DNA from: Lysobacter enzymogenes
GTDB lineage: Bacteria > Pseudomonadota > Gammaproteobacteria > Xanthomonadales > Xanthomonadaceae
DNA: 64,000 nt
NCBI RefSeq assembly: GCF_023617245.1
Contig: NZ_CP067396.1
Coordinates: 2,480,001-2,544,000, forward strand
Direction: 5' to 3'
Part shown: in pieces, positions 51,951 to 63,234 of the stretch
Numbering within the stretch: the stretch's first letter is position 1
How the letters are laid out: each line of letters begins with the position of its first letter
Program-made: the position numbers and the translations under genes
The notes under the pieces: model-generated
Database searches by the model: none
The model's input: the letters and a program-made list of their open reading frames with translations, nothing else
What the model was told of the DNA's origin: nothing

Positions 51951-52598
51951 TCAGGACGAACGCAACGCAGCGGGTTGCGCGCGGGCGCTCCGCTGCCGGC
52001 GCTTGTTGGCCTGCGCGAGCTTGCCGAGCGCGCGGATCGCGATCGCCGCCGTCAGCAGCGCGAACGGCAGCGCGTACGCCGGGTTCATCGGGATCCGCTT
52101 GAAGTAGGACAGGGCGAACACCGCGGCCAGCACCCACATGCCGGCGGTGTGCAGGCGCTTCCACGCGGTCGCGCTCATGCGCCGCGCGACCGGCTTGAAC
52201 GAGGTGATCGTCATCGCCAGCAAGAACGCATAACCGATCGTGCCCGGCACGTTGGCCAGGCCGGTGCGGCTGGGCCAGAACTCCGGCGCCAGGCGGCCGT
52301 AGGCGTATATGAGGACGGCGTGGACCAGGTGCGAGAACGCGAAGCCCAGACCGACGTAGCGACGTTCGCGCAACAGCGCCGCGCTGGCCGTTCCCGGCAG
52401 CAGCACGGCGAAGGCCGAGGCGGTGAAGGCCAGCAGGAACAGCGCGAACGAACTGCGCGCGGTGGCGCGGACCGCGCTGTGCACGCCGTCGACCAACTCG
52501 GCCTGCGCGGCGATGGTCAGCCCGGTCATGGCGAGCACGGCGATGGCGATTACGCCGAGCAGCGGCCAGCCGCTGAAAGTGGAACGGGACCGGATCAT
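51951..52598 (-). CDS. YedZ/MsrQ-like heme-binding membrane protein
   Basis: 215 residues with about six hydrophobic helices (e.g. PLLGVIAIAVLAMTGLTIAA, LLAMTITSFKPVA). His residues in HLVHAVLIYAYGRL and LHTAGMWVLAAVF fit heme-b ligands as in MsrQ-type ferric-reductase-like proteins. Its ATG overlaps the stop of the DUF2063 gene (ATGA), so it is in the operon of the oxidase and may supply electrons. Function here unknown. Confidence 0.75.
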   Translation of the reverse strand: MIRSRSTFSGWPLLGVIAIAVLAMTGLTIAAQAELVDGVHSAVRATARSSFALFLLAFTASAFAVLLPGTASAALLRERRYVGLGFAFSHLVHAVLIYAYGRLAPEFWPSRTGLANVPGTIGYAFLLAMTITSFKPVARRMSATAWKRLHTAGMWVLAAVFALSYFKRIPMNPAYALPFALLTAAIAIRALGKLAQANKRRQRSARAQPAALRSS

Positions 52599-53380
52599 GG
52601 ACGGCTCCTGGCGATGGCGGATGAAGGCGGAACGGCTTCGGCGACGGTGCCGAGCACCACGCCCTGGTCGCGCCATTGCGCGAGCGCGGCGCGGCCTTCG
52701 GCGAACCAGGACTCGGCCGGCGCGCCGGCTTCAACGGCGAGCGCGCGCAGGTGCTCGGCGCCGCTGCGCGGCTGCGCGCGCACGGCGGCGAGCAGGCGGT
52801 ACGACAGCGGCGTCAACCGGGCGAAACGCACATCGCCATCGCGGTCGCGATGCACCAGCAGCAAGGTCGGCGCGGCCGGGGCGCGACGCGGACGCAGCGC
52901 GGGGCCGATCTCGTGCACCGGCCAGCGGTAGGCCAGCGGCCACGCCCACGGCGCCAGCAGCGGCACGCCGTCGAGCAGGTCGCCGTCGGCGCGGTGCGCG
53001 GGCGCGGCGTCGTCGCAGGACAGCAGCGCGGCTTCGGCCCACTCGTAATGCGCCAGTTCGGCCAGCCACGGCGCGCCGCGCACGCGGCCGCGCGGGCGCT
53101 GCAGGAAGTCGACGAACTCGCCGCCGACCCGCGGAAACAGGGGCGTGGCGCAACGGTGCGCGGCATAGAAGCGGCGCACCAGCGCGCGCCAGTCGGCTTC
53201 GCCCAGGGTCGCGCGCACCACCGGGAAGCCGCCGGCGAGCAGGCCTTCGATCGAACCGAACAGCAGTTCGCGATAGACCCGCAGGCGGCGTTCCTCGATG
53301 CCCGGCGGCGGCGGGTAGCGGTTGGGGTCGCGCAGGTGCCGGGTCAGGGCGAACTGCTGGCGGCGCAGGCGCTCAGACAT
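52595..53380 (-). CDS. DUF2063 protein, partner of DUF692 oxidase (MbnC/HvfC/BufC type)
   Basis: 261 residues. N-terminal DUF2063 helical domain (RRLRVYRELLFGSIEGLLAG) and a C-terminal part of the family size. In methanobactin, HvfA and bufferin systems such a partner binds the DUF692 oxidase and presents the precursor peptide. Overlaps the oxidase gene by 8 bases and the next gene by ATGA, fixing its place in one transcript. Confidence 0.85.
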   Translation of the reverse strand: MSERLRRQQFALTRHLRDPNRYPPPPGIEERRLRVYRELLFGSIEGLLAGGFPVVRATLGEADWRALVRRFYAAHRCATPLFPRVGGEFVDFLQRPRGRVRGAPWLAELAHYEWAEAALLSCDDAAPAHRADGDLLDGVPLLAPWAWPLAYRWPVHEIGPALRPRRAPAAPTLLLVHRDRDGDVRFARLTPLSYRLLAAVRAQPRSGAEHLRALAVEAGAPAESWFAEGRAALAQWRDQGVVLGTVAEAVPPSSAIARSRP

Positions 53381-54245
53381 GAGCCGGCTCCGCGCGTTCG
53401 GCCGGGCGCGCCGACGCGCGCGCGGCGGCGGTTTGCAGCGAACGGATACGTTCGACTTCCGCGAGCAGCTCCGACAGCGGCGGAAAACCGAAGTCGCGTT
53501 CGAGCAGGGTCGGGCGCACGCCGAAGCGCGCGTAGGCCTCGGCCAGCAGCGCCCAGACGTCGTCGCGCACCGGCGCGCCGTGGGTGTCGATCTTGAGTCC
53601 GCCCTCGTCGTCGTAGTGGCCGGCGATGTGCATCGAGGCGATGCGCGCGGCCGGCAGCCGGGCCAGGAACGCGCGCGCGTCGTAGCCGTGGTTGTGGGCG
53701 TTGACGTAGAGGTTGTTGAGATCGAGCAGCAGATCGCAATCGGCCTCGGCCAGTACGGCGAGGACGAAGTCGACCTCGGCCAGCGCCTGGTGCGGCGCGG
53801 CGTAGTAGGAGACGTTTTCGACCGCGATGCGGCGGCCGAGCGCGTCCTGAGCCTGGCGGATGCGCGCGGCGACGTGGCGCACGGCTTCCTCGGTGAACGG
53901 GATCGGCAGCAGGTCGTAGAGGTGGCCGTCGTCGGCGCAGTAGCTCAGGTGCTCGCTGTACAGCGCGACGTCGAAGCGGTCGAGGAATCCGCGCGTGCGC
54001 CGCAGCAGTTCCAGGTCGAGCGGCGCGGTGCCGCCCAGCGACAACGACAGGCCGTGGCCGCTGAGCGGGAAGCGCGCGGCCAGTTGCGCCAGCGCGGCGC
54101 CGTTGCGGCCGCCGACGCCGATCCAGTTGTCGGGCGCGCATTCGAGGAAGTCGACGGCGCCGGCGTCCATCGCCAGCAGTTGCGGAATCAGCGCGCGGCG
54201 CAGGCCGAGGCCGGCGGCGCGCGGCGGAGCATGGGATGCGGTCAT
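53373..54245 (-). CDS. DUF692 multinuclear non-heme iron oxidase (MbnB/HvfB/BufB type)
   Basis: 290 residues from the ATG at 54245. TIM-barrel family with the iron ligands expected from DUF692: HGLSLSLGGTAPL, YSEHLSYCADDGH, AVENVSYY, DLNNLYVNAHNHGY, MHIAGHYDDEG and KIDTHGAPVRDDVW. These enzymes oxidise Cys residues of a precursor to oxazolone/thioamide or thiooxazole groups, or remove carbon from Cys. Here the precursor is the upstream gene at 54326 and the partner the gene at 52595. Confidence 0.92.
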   Translation of the reverse strand: MTASHAPPRAAGLGLRRALIPQLLAMDAGAVDFLECAPDNWIGVGGRNGAALAQLAARFPLSGHGLSLSLGGTAPLDLELLRRTRGFLDRFDVALYSEHLSYCADDGHLYDLLPIPFTEEAVRHVAARIRQAQDALGRRIAVENVSYYAAPHQALAEVDFVLAVLAEADCDLLLDLNNLYVNAHNHGYDARAFLARLPAARIASMHIAGHYDDEGGLKIDTHGAPVRDDVWALLAEAYARFGVRPTLLERDFGFPPLSELLAEVERIRSLQTAAARASARPAERAEPAHV

Positions 54246-54325
54246 GGCGAAGCCTCGTGTGGACAAAGCGCCCCTTCCCCGGGGAGGGAAGGGGCGGTAC
54301 GGCTCGGACGGCGGTCAGCGCGCGA

Positions 54326-54742
54326 TCAGCGCTTGCCGCCGCATTTGCCCTCGCCGCACTTGCCTTCGCCGAGCGGCTTGCCGGCGGCCTTGCGCGCGGC
54401 CTTGACCGATTCCAGCGCCTCCGGCAGCGAGATCGCGCCGTCGTGGTTCTTGTCGATGGCGTCGAACTCGGCGGCGCGGTCGGGCGCGCGGGCGACGAAT
54501 TCCTCGCGCGAGACCTTGCCGTCGTGGTTGGCGTCGGTCTTGGCGAAGCTTTCTTCGCCGCACTTGCCCTCGCCGCACTTGCCTTCGGCGGCCTTGGCGG
54601 CGTGGCCGGCGGAGACCAGATAGCCCTGCGCCAGCGGTTGCGACGCGAAGGCCTGGCCGGCGAGCAGCAGGCCGCCGCCGAGGGCGACGCCGAGCAGGCC
54701 GAGGGTGCGGACGGGACGGGCGGTGGTGGGGTTGCGCGACAT
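54326..54742 (-). CDS. secreted EF-hand precursor with EGKCG motifs (HvfA/bufferin-like RiPP substrate)
   Basis: 138 residues. Signal peptide at residues about 12-34 (LGLLGVALGGGLLLAGQAFA). Then AEGKCGEGKCGEES, two EF-hand loops (KTDANHDGKVSREEF and IDKNHDGAISLPEAL; each DxNxDGxxxxxE) and a second block GEGKCGEGKCGGKR at the C-terminus. Four Cys in the mature part, all inside EGKCG motifs. This motif is the target of DUF692 enzymes in HvfA-like and bufferin systems, tied to copper. Two Ca2+-type EF-hands between the blocks are unusual. It lies directly upstream of the oxidase. Confidence 0.88.
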   Translation of the reverse strand: MSRNPTTARPVRTLGLLGVALGGGLLLAGQAFASQPLAQGYLVSAGHAAKAAEGKCGEGKCGEESFAKTDANHDGKVSREEFVARAPDRAAEFDAIDKNHDGAISLPEALESVKAARKAAGKPLGEGKCGEGKCGGKR

Positions 54743-54826
54743 GAGGTGACTCCTGGGAAGGTGCGGACGGACCGCGGGGAATGCGCCGGGGTAACGGCGC
54801 GGAAGCGGATGAGGGGCGCGCGGATT

Positions 54827-55507
54827 TCAGCCGCGCCGTGCGGCGGCGTTGCGCAATGACGGGTCGCGCCGCAACAGCGCGGCGACAGCCAGCGCCGCGG
54901 CCAGGGCGACCAGCGCGCCGCCGAACCAAGGCAGCAGCCAGGCGCTGGGCAGGCCGAAGCCGAGCGCGACCAGGGCCCAGCTGCGGCCGTCGGCGACGGC
55001 GTCGGGCGAGGCGTTGCGGAGCCAGCGCGCGATCGCGTAGTCGAGGCTCAGCCGGCCGCCGCCGCCGAGCGCGAGCGGCAGCAGCATCACCAGGTAGAGC
55101 AGCGGCAGCTTGTAGTTGCCGTGGCCCTGGTCGCTGATCGCATAGCCCTGCCACAACTCGGCCAGGCTCGACCATTGCTCGGGCCAGTGCACGGCGTAGA
55201 TCGCGACCACGGTCAGCACCCACAGCGCGAACGCGGCGTAGCGCGTGCCCAGGCCGAGCAGCAGCGCGGCGCCGCCGATCAGTTCCAGCCAGGTCGCGGC
55301 GAACCAGGACGCGTCGGCGCCGAGCAGCGACAACGGCCAGGGAAACTTGTCGCCGAGTTCGGCGAACCAGTTTTCGCCGTGGAGCTTCTCAAGTCCGGAT
55401 TCGATGAATTCCCAGGCCAGCACCGCGCGCAGCGCGGCCGGCGCGACCCAGGCGCCGACCGAGTCGATGCGCGAGAACAAGGGAGTGGAGGCGGGGGACG
55501 GCTGCAT
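54827..55507 (-). CDS. DoxX-family membrane protein (BufD/HvfD type)
   Basis: 226 residues, four or more hydrophobic helices: AALRAVLAWEFIESGLEKLH at the N-terminus, LELIGGAALLLGLGTRYAAF, and LGFGLPSAWLLPWFGGALVA near the end. DoxX proteins lie beside DUF692 systems and often start their operons. The ATG is preceded by AGGAG with seven bases spacing. First gene of the operon at 51342-55507; role possibly in redox or metal handling at the membrane. Confidence 0.85.
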   Translation of the reverse strand: MQPSPASTPLFSRIDSVGAWVAPAALRAVLAWEFIESGLEKLHGENWFAELGDKFPWPLSLLGADASWFAATWLELIGGAALLLGLGTRYAAFALWVLTVVAIYAVHWPEQWSSLAELWQGYAISDQGHGNYKLPLLYLVMLLPLALGGGGRLSLDYAIARWLRNASPDAVADGRSWALVALGFGLPSAWLLPWFGGALVALAAALAVAALLRRDPSLRNAAARRG

Positions 55508-55622
55508 GATTCGCTCCTGGAAATGGCGCCCGGTGGGTGTGGCGCTATTTCGCGGCGATGCGGTATCGGCAGCGTGTCGGGGGAGGCGGGGTTTTGTCGC
55601 CTAATGTGGCGTGGGGACGGGC

Positions 55623-55639
55623 GGATACATTGGGATACA
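55623..55639 (-). promoter_or_regulatory. direct repeat upstream of the DUF692 operon
   Basis: On the plus strand GGATACA TTG GGATACA, two 7-base repeats 10 bases apart (one helical turn), about 120 bases before the DoxX ATG. On the minus strand TGTATCC, a shape reminiscent of -35 elements of ECF sigma factors. No matching -10 is clear. Confidence 0.35.
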
Positions 55640-55668
55640 AATATCGCCGGCGCGGTGGCCAGGCTCTT

Positions 55669-55753
55669 GTAGGAGGGCCTTCAGGCCCGATGCTCTTGTT
55701 TCAGGGCGAGGCGACCTGGACGAAGAGCATCGGGCTTGAAGGCCCTCCCACAA
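55669..55753. repeat. inverted repeat, GTAGGAGGGCCTTCAGGCCC family
   Basis: TGTAGGAGGGCCTTCAGGCC (55669) and its complement, GGCTTGAAGGCCCTCCCACA ending 55752. Between the HxlR gene and the DoxX operon promoter region. Confidence 0.85.
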
Positions 55754-55762
55754 GAACAAGTT

Positions 55763-56140
55763 TCAGGCGGCCGCGTCGGTGTCGCGGCCGGCCGCGCCGC
55801 GCTGGCGCGACCAGGCGAAGATCGCCTCGAACACCGGCCGCAGCCGGCGCGCGTCCTCGGTGATCTCGTATTCCACCCGCGGCGGGATTTCGGGATACAC
55901 CGTTCTGCGCACCATGCCGTCGGCCTCCAGTTCGCGCAGCTGCTGGGTCAGCATGTGCTGGGTCACGCCGGGAATCGCGCGCTTGAGTTCGTTGAAGCGA
56001 TGCAGGCGCCGGCTCAGCAACCACAGGATTTCCAGCTTCCATTTGCCCGCGAACGCGGAGAACGCGGCGCGGATTTCGGCGTGGCCTTCTTCGACGCGGT
56101 CGGCGTGGGCGTTGCAGGTGTCGTCAGTATGGTCGGGCAT
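55763..56140 (-). CDS. HxlR-family regulator with N-terminal Cys
   Basis: 125 residues, a winged helix of the HxlR type: FAGKWKLEILWLLSRRLHRF, IPGVTQHMLTQQLRELEADG and VRRTVYPEIPPRVEYEITED. The single Cys near the start (DDTCNAHAD) corresponds to the redox Cys of quinone and diamide sensors such as YodB. It lies divergent from an azoreductase gene, the arrangement YodB has with its azoreductase target in Bacillus. Sensing by this Cys is an inference. Confidence 0.9.
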   Translation of the reverse strand: MPDHTDDTCNAHADRVEEGHAEIRAAFSAFAGKWKLEILWLLSRRLHRFNELKRAIPGVTQHMLTQQLRELEADGMVRRTVYPEIPPRVEYEITEDARRLRPVFEAIFAWSRQRGAAGRDTDAAA

Positions 56141-56147
56141 ACCTAGT

Positions 56148-56199
56148 CCGGAAAATCATCCTTCTTGTGAGGATCACTATACGCCAATAGATTTTCCGG
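56148..56199. promoter_or_regulatory. operator region with nested inverted repeats
   Basis: CCGGAAAATC (56148) and GATTTTCCGG (56190) form a 10-bp perfect inverted repeat. Nested within is ATCCT-TCTTGTG-AGGAT. Situated in the 124-base gap between the HxlR gene and azoreductase 2, so a likely HxlR operator. Confidence 0.6.
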
Positions 56200-56264
56200 C
56201 AAGCGGAAAACGCCTGCGTTTGCAGGGTTTTCGCGGCCCTCTTCCTTAATCAGGCGACCTGTCC

Positions 56265-56867
56265 ATGAACATACTGCACATCGATTCGAGCATCCTCGGG
56301 GACCAATCGGTCAGCCGCAAACTGTCGGCGGCGATCGTGTCCAAGCTGCGCGCGCTGGCGCCCGGCGCGGACGTGGTCTACCGCGATCTCAACAGCGAGC
56401 CGCTGCCGGCGCTGACCACCGCCAACGCCGCGGCGCTGGATCCGGCCGCGCCGGCCGACAACGACGAAGTGCGCGCGCTCAACGCCGCGCTGGCGCAGGT
56501 GTTGGCCGCCGACGCGATCGTCGTCGGCGCGCCGATGTACAACTTCAGCGTTCCCGCGCCGCTCAAGGCTTGGCTCGACGCGCTGGCGGTACCCGGCAAG
56601 ACCTTCGGCTACGAGAACGGCGCGCCCAAGGGGCTGCTCGGCGCCAAGCGCGTGATCGTCGCTTCCAGCCGCGGCGGCGTGTACGCGCCGCAGACGCCGA
56701 TGGCGGCGTTGGAGCACCACGAGAACTATCTGCGCGCGTTCTTCGGTTTCCTCGGCGTGACCCAACTGGAGTTCGTGCGCGCCGAAGGCCTGAAGATGGG
56801 GCCAGAGCAGGCCGAGCGCGCGGTCGCCGGAGCGTTGGAGCAAGTCGAGCAATTGCGCGCCGCCTGA
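56265..56867 (+). CDS. azoR: FMN-dependent NADH:quinone reductase/azoreductase 2
   Basis: 200 residues. MNILHIDSSILGDQSVSRKL and AIVVGAPMYNFSVPAPLKAW correspond to the phosphate loop and FMN-contact strand seen in azoreductase 1 at 46238. Reduces quinones and azo dyes in two-electron steps. Likely controlled by the divergent HxlR regulator. Two paralogues with different regulators in one window. Confidence 0.93.
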   Translation: MNILHIDSSILGDQSVSRKLSAAIVSKLRALAPGADVVYRDLNSEPLPALTTANAAALDPAAPADNDEVRALNAALAQVLAADAIVVGAPMYNFSVPAPLKAWLDALAVPGKTFGYENGAPKGLLGAKRVIVASSRGGVYAPQTPMAALEHHENYLRAFFGFLGVTQLEFVRAEGLKMGPEQAERAVAGALEQVEQLRAA

Positions 56868-56882
56868 GCGCGCGCGGCGGGC

Positions 56883-57500
56883 TCAGCGCCGCAGGGCCGA
56901 GCCCGCCAGCACCGCGCCGGAGCCGACCAGCAGCGCGCCGAACGCGCGGTCGATGGCGACGCGCCAGCGCAACAGCCGTGCCCGCACTGCGCCCTGCGAG
57001 AACAACAGCGCGACCAGGGCGAACCAGAGCAGGTGCGCGCCGGAGACGAACGCGCCGTAGCCGAGCTTGATCGCCAGAGGGGTGTCGGGACCGACCACCT
57101 GCAGGAACAGGCTGACCACGAACACCGTGCACTTGGGATTGAGCGCATTGGTCAGGAATCCGGCGCGCAGGGCGGCGAGGTCGCCACTGGCGACCGGCGC
57201 GTCCGGCGCCGGCGCGTCGTGCGCGCGCGAGCGCAGCATCCGCACGCCGAGCCAGATCAGATACAGCGCGCCGAGCAGCTTGAGCGCGGCGTAGAGCTGG
57301 ATCGACTCGCGGATCAGCAGTCCGACCCCGAGCAGGGTGTAGCCGACGTGCACCCACACGCCCAGCGCGATTCCCAGCGCGGTCAGCGCGCCGGCGCGGC
57401 GCGAGTGCAGCAGGCTGTTGCGCGAGACCATGGCGAAGTCGGGGCCGGGGCTGATCACCGCCAGGGTGGTGATGGTGACTATGGCTAACAGTTCCTGCAT
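56883..57500 (-). CDS. LysE-family amino-acid exporter
   Basis: 205 residues from the ATG at 57500; a GTG three codons earlier is possible. Six hydrophobic helices: AIVTITTLAVISPGPDFAMV, LGALYLIWLGVRML, LTNALNPKCTVFVVSLFLQV and others. The ISPGPDF segment is the family signature. Exports amino acids or related compounds. It is divergent from the LysR gene at 57566, which likely controls it. Substrate not deducible. Confidence 0.9.
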   Translation of the reverse strand: MQELLAIVTITTLAVISPGPDFAMVSRNSLLHSRRAGALTALGIALGVWVHVGYTLLGVGLLIRESIQLYAALKLLGALYLIWLGVRMLRSRAHDAPAPDAPVASGDLAALRAGFLTNALNPKCTVFVVSLFLQVVGPDTPLAIKLGYGAFVSGAHLLWFALVALLFSQGAVRARLLRWRVAIDRAFGALLVGSGAVLAGSALRR

Positions 57501-57565
57501 GGGCGGCACGCGCGGTCCGGGTGGTTTGCGGCTAAATTAGGCGCGAGCCAGCGGAGCCGCAAACG

Positions 57566-58507
57566 ATGAATTCTCACCATAATGGTGAGTCAGACTCACC
57601 AACTTCGCAGCCGTCGCCCGCGCGCCGCGCCTTGGCCGCGCTGCCGCCGCTGGGCGCGCTGCGCTGCTTCGAAGCGGCCGCGCGCCTGGGCAGCTTCACC
57701 CGCGCCGCGCAGGAGCTGCACCTGACCCACGGCGCGATCAGCCGGGCGGTGCGCTCGATCGAGGACGCGCTCGGCGTGGCGCTGTTCGAGCGGCGCAGCC
57801 AGCGCGTGCATCTGACCGCGGCCGGCGAGCGCCTGCGCGACGCCGCGGCCGCCGCGTTCGACCTGCTCGCGGCGACCGTGCGCGAACTGCGCGAGCCTGC
57901 GCGCAAGCCGGCGCTGGTGCTGTCGTGCGAACCCACCCTGCTGATGCGCTGGCTGATTCCGCGGCTGCCGGCGTTCCAGGCCGCGCATCCGCAAATCGCC
58001 CTGCAATGGGTCGCCGGCGGCGGCCCGGTCGGGTTCGGCGAGGTCGACCTGGCGATCCGCCGCAACGATTTTTCCTGGGGCCGCGAGGTGCACGCGCAGC
58101 ATCTGTTCGACGAGCGGGTGGGGCCGGTGTGCAGTCCGGCCTATCGCGATGCGCGGGTCGATGGCGCCGGCCGCGGCGCGCGATTGAGCGAGGGCGCGGT
58201 GTTGTTGCACAGCGCCACCCGTCCTGACGCCTGGGCGCAGTGGGCGCGCGCTGCGCGGCGCCGCTTGCCGCGCGCGCCGGCGCAGACCTTCGAGCATTTC
58301 TATTTCAGCCTGCAGGCCGCGGCGGCCGGCGTCGGCGTGGCGATCGGGCCGTGGCAGTTGGTGCGCGACGATGTCGATGCCGGGGTGTTGGCGGCGCCGT
58401 TCGGCTTCGTCGCCGACGGCAGCGCGTATTTCCTGCTGTCGCCGGCGCCGGCGCGCGCCGGCACGCCGGCGGCGCTGCTGGCGGCGTGGTTGCGCGCGCA
58501 GGCCTGA
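57566..58507 (+). CDS. LysR-family regulator (GcvA-like), probable controller of the LysE gene
   Basis: 313 residues. HTH at residues about 20-85: LPPLGALRCFEAAARLGSFT, QELHLTHGAISRAVRSIEDA, followed by the effector-binding domain. Resembles GcvA/DsdC-type activators. The first 20 codons (MNSHHNGESDSPTSQPSPAR) hold the palindromes at 57573-57601 and encode a low-complexity N-terminal stretch with no other Met, so the ATG at 57566 is the only clear start. The operator lies in its own coding sequence. Confidence 0.92.
   Translation: MNSHHNGESDSPTSQPSPARRALAALPPLGALRCFEAAARLGSFTRAAQELHLTHGAISRAVRSIEDALGVALFERRSQRVHLTAAGERLRDAAAAAFDLLAATVRELREPARKPALVLSCEPTLLMRWLIPRLPAFQAAHPQIALQWVAGGGPVGFGEVDLAIRRNDFSWGREVHAQHLFDERVGPVCSPAYRDARVDGAGRGARLSEGAVLLHSATRPDAWAQWARAARRRLPRAPAQTFEHFYFSLQAAAAGVGVAIGPWQLVRDDVDAGVLAAPFGFVADGSAYFLLSPAPARAGTPAALLAAWLRAQA
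57573..57601. promoter_or_regulatory. triple half-site operator inside the lysR N-terminal codons
   Basis: CTCACC (57573), GGTGAG (57584) and CTCACC (57595) follow each other at 11-bp intervals, alternating in orientation. They make two overlapping perfect palindromes, CTCACCATAATGGTGAG (57573-57589) and TGGTGAGTCAGACTCACCA (57583-57601). About one helical turn between sites fits cooperative dimer binding. Confidence 0.65.
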
Positions 58508-58557
58508 GCGTCGCCGCGGCGCGGCCGCCGCGAACGGCGACCGCGTGCGGCCGCGCA

Positions 58558-63225
<4,668 letters not shown>

Positions 63226-63234
63226 CGCGGCGTC

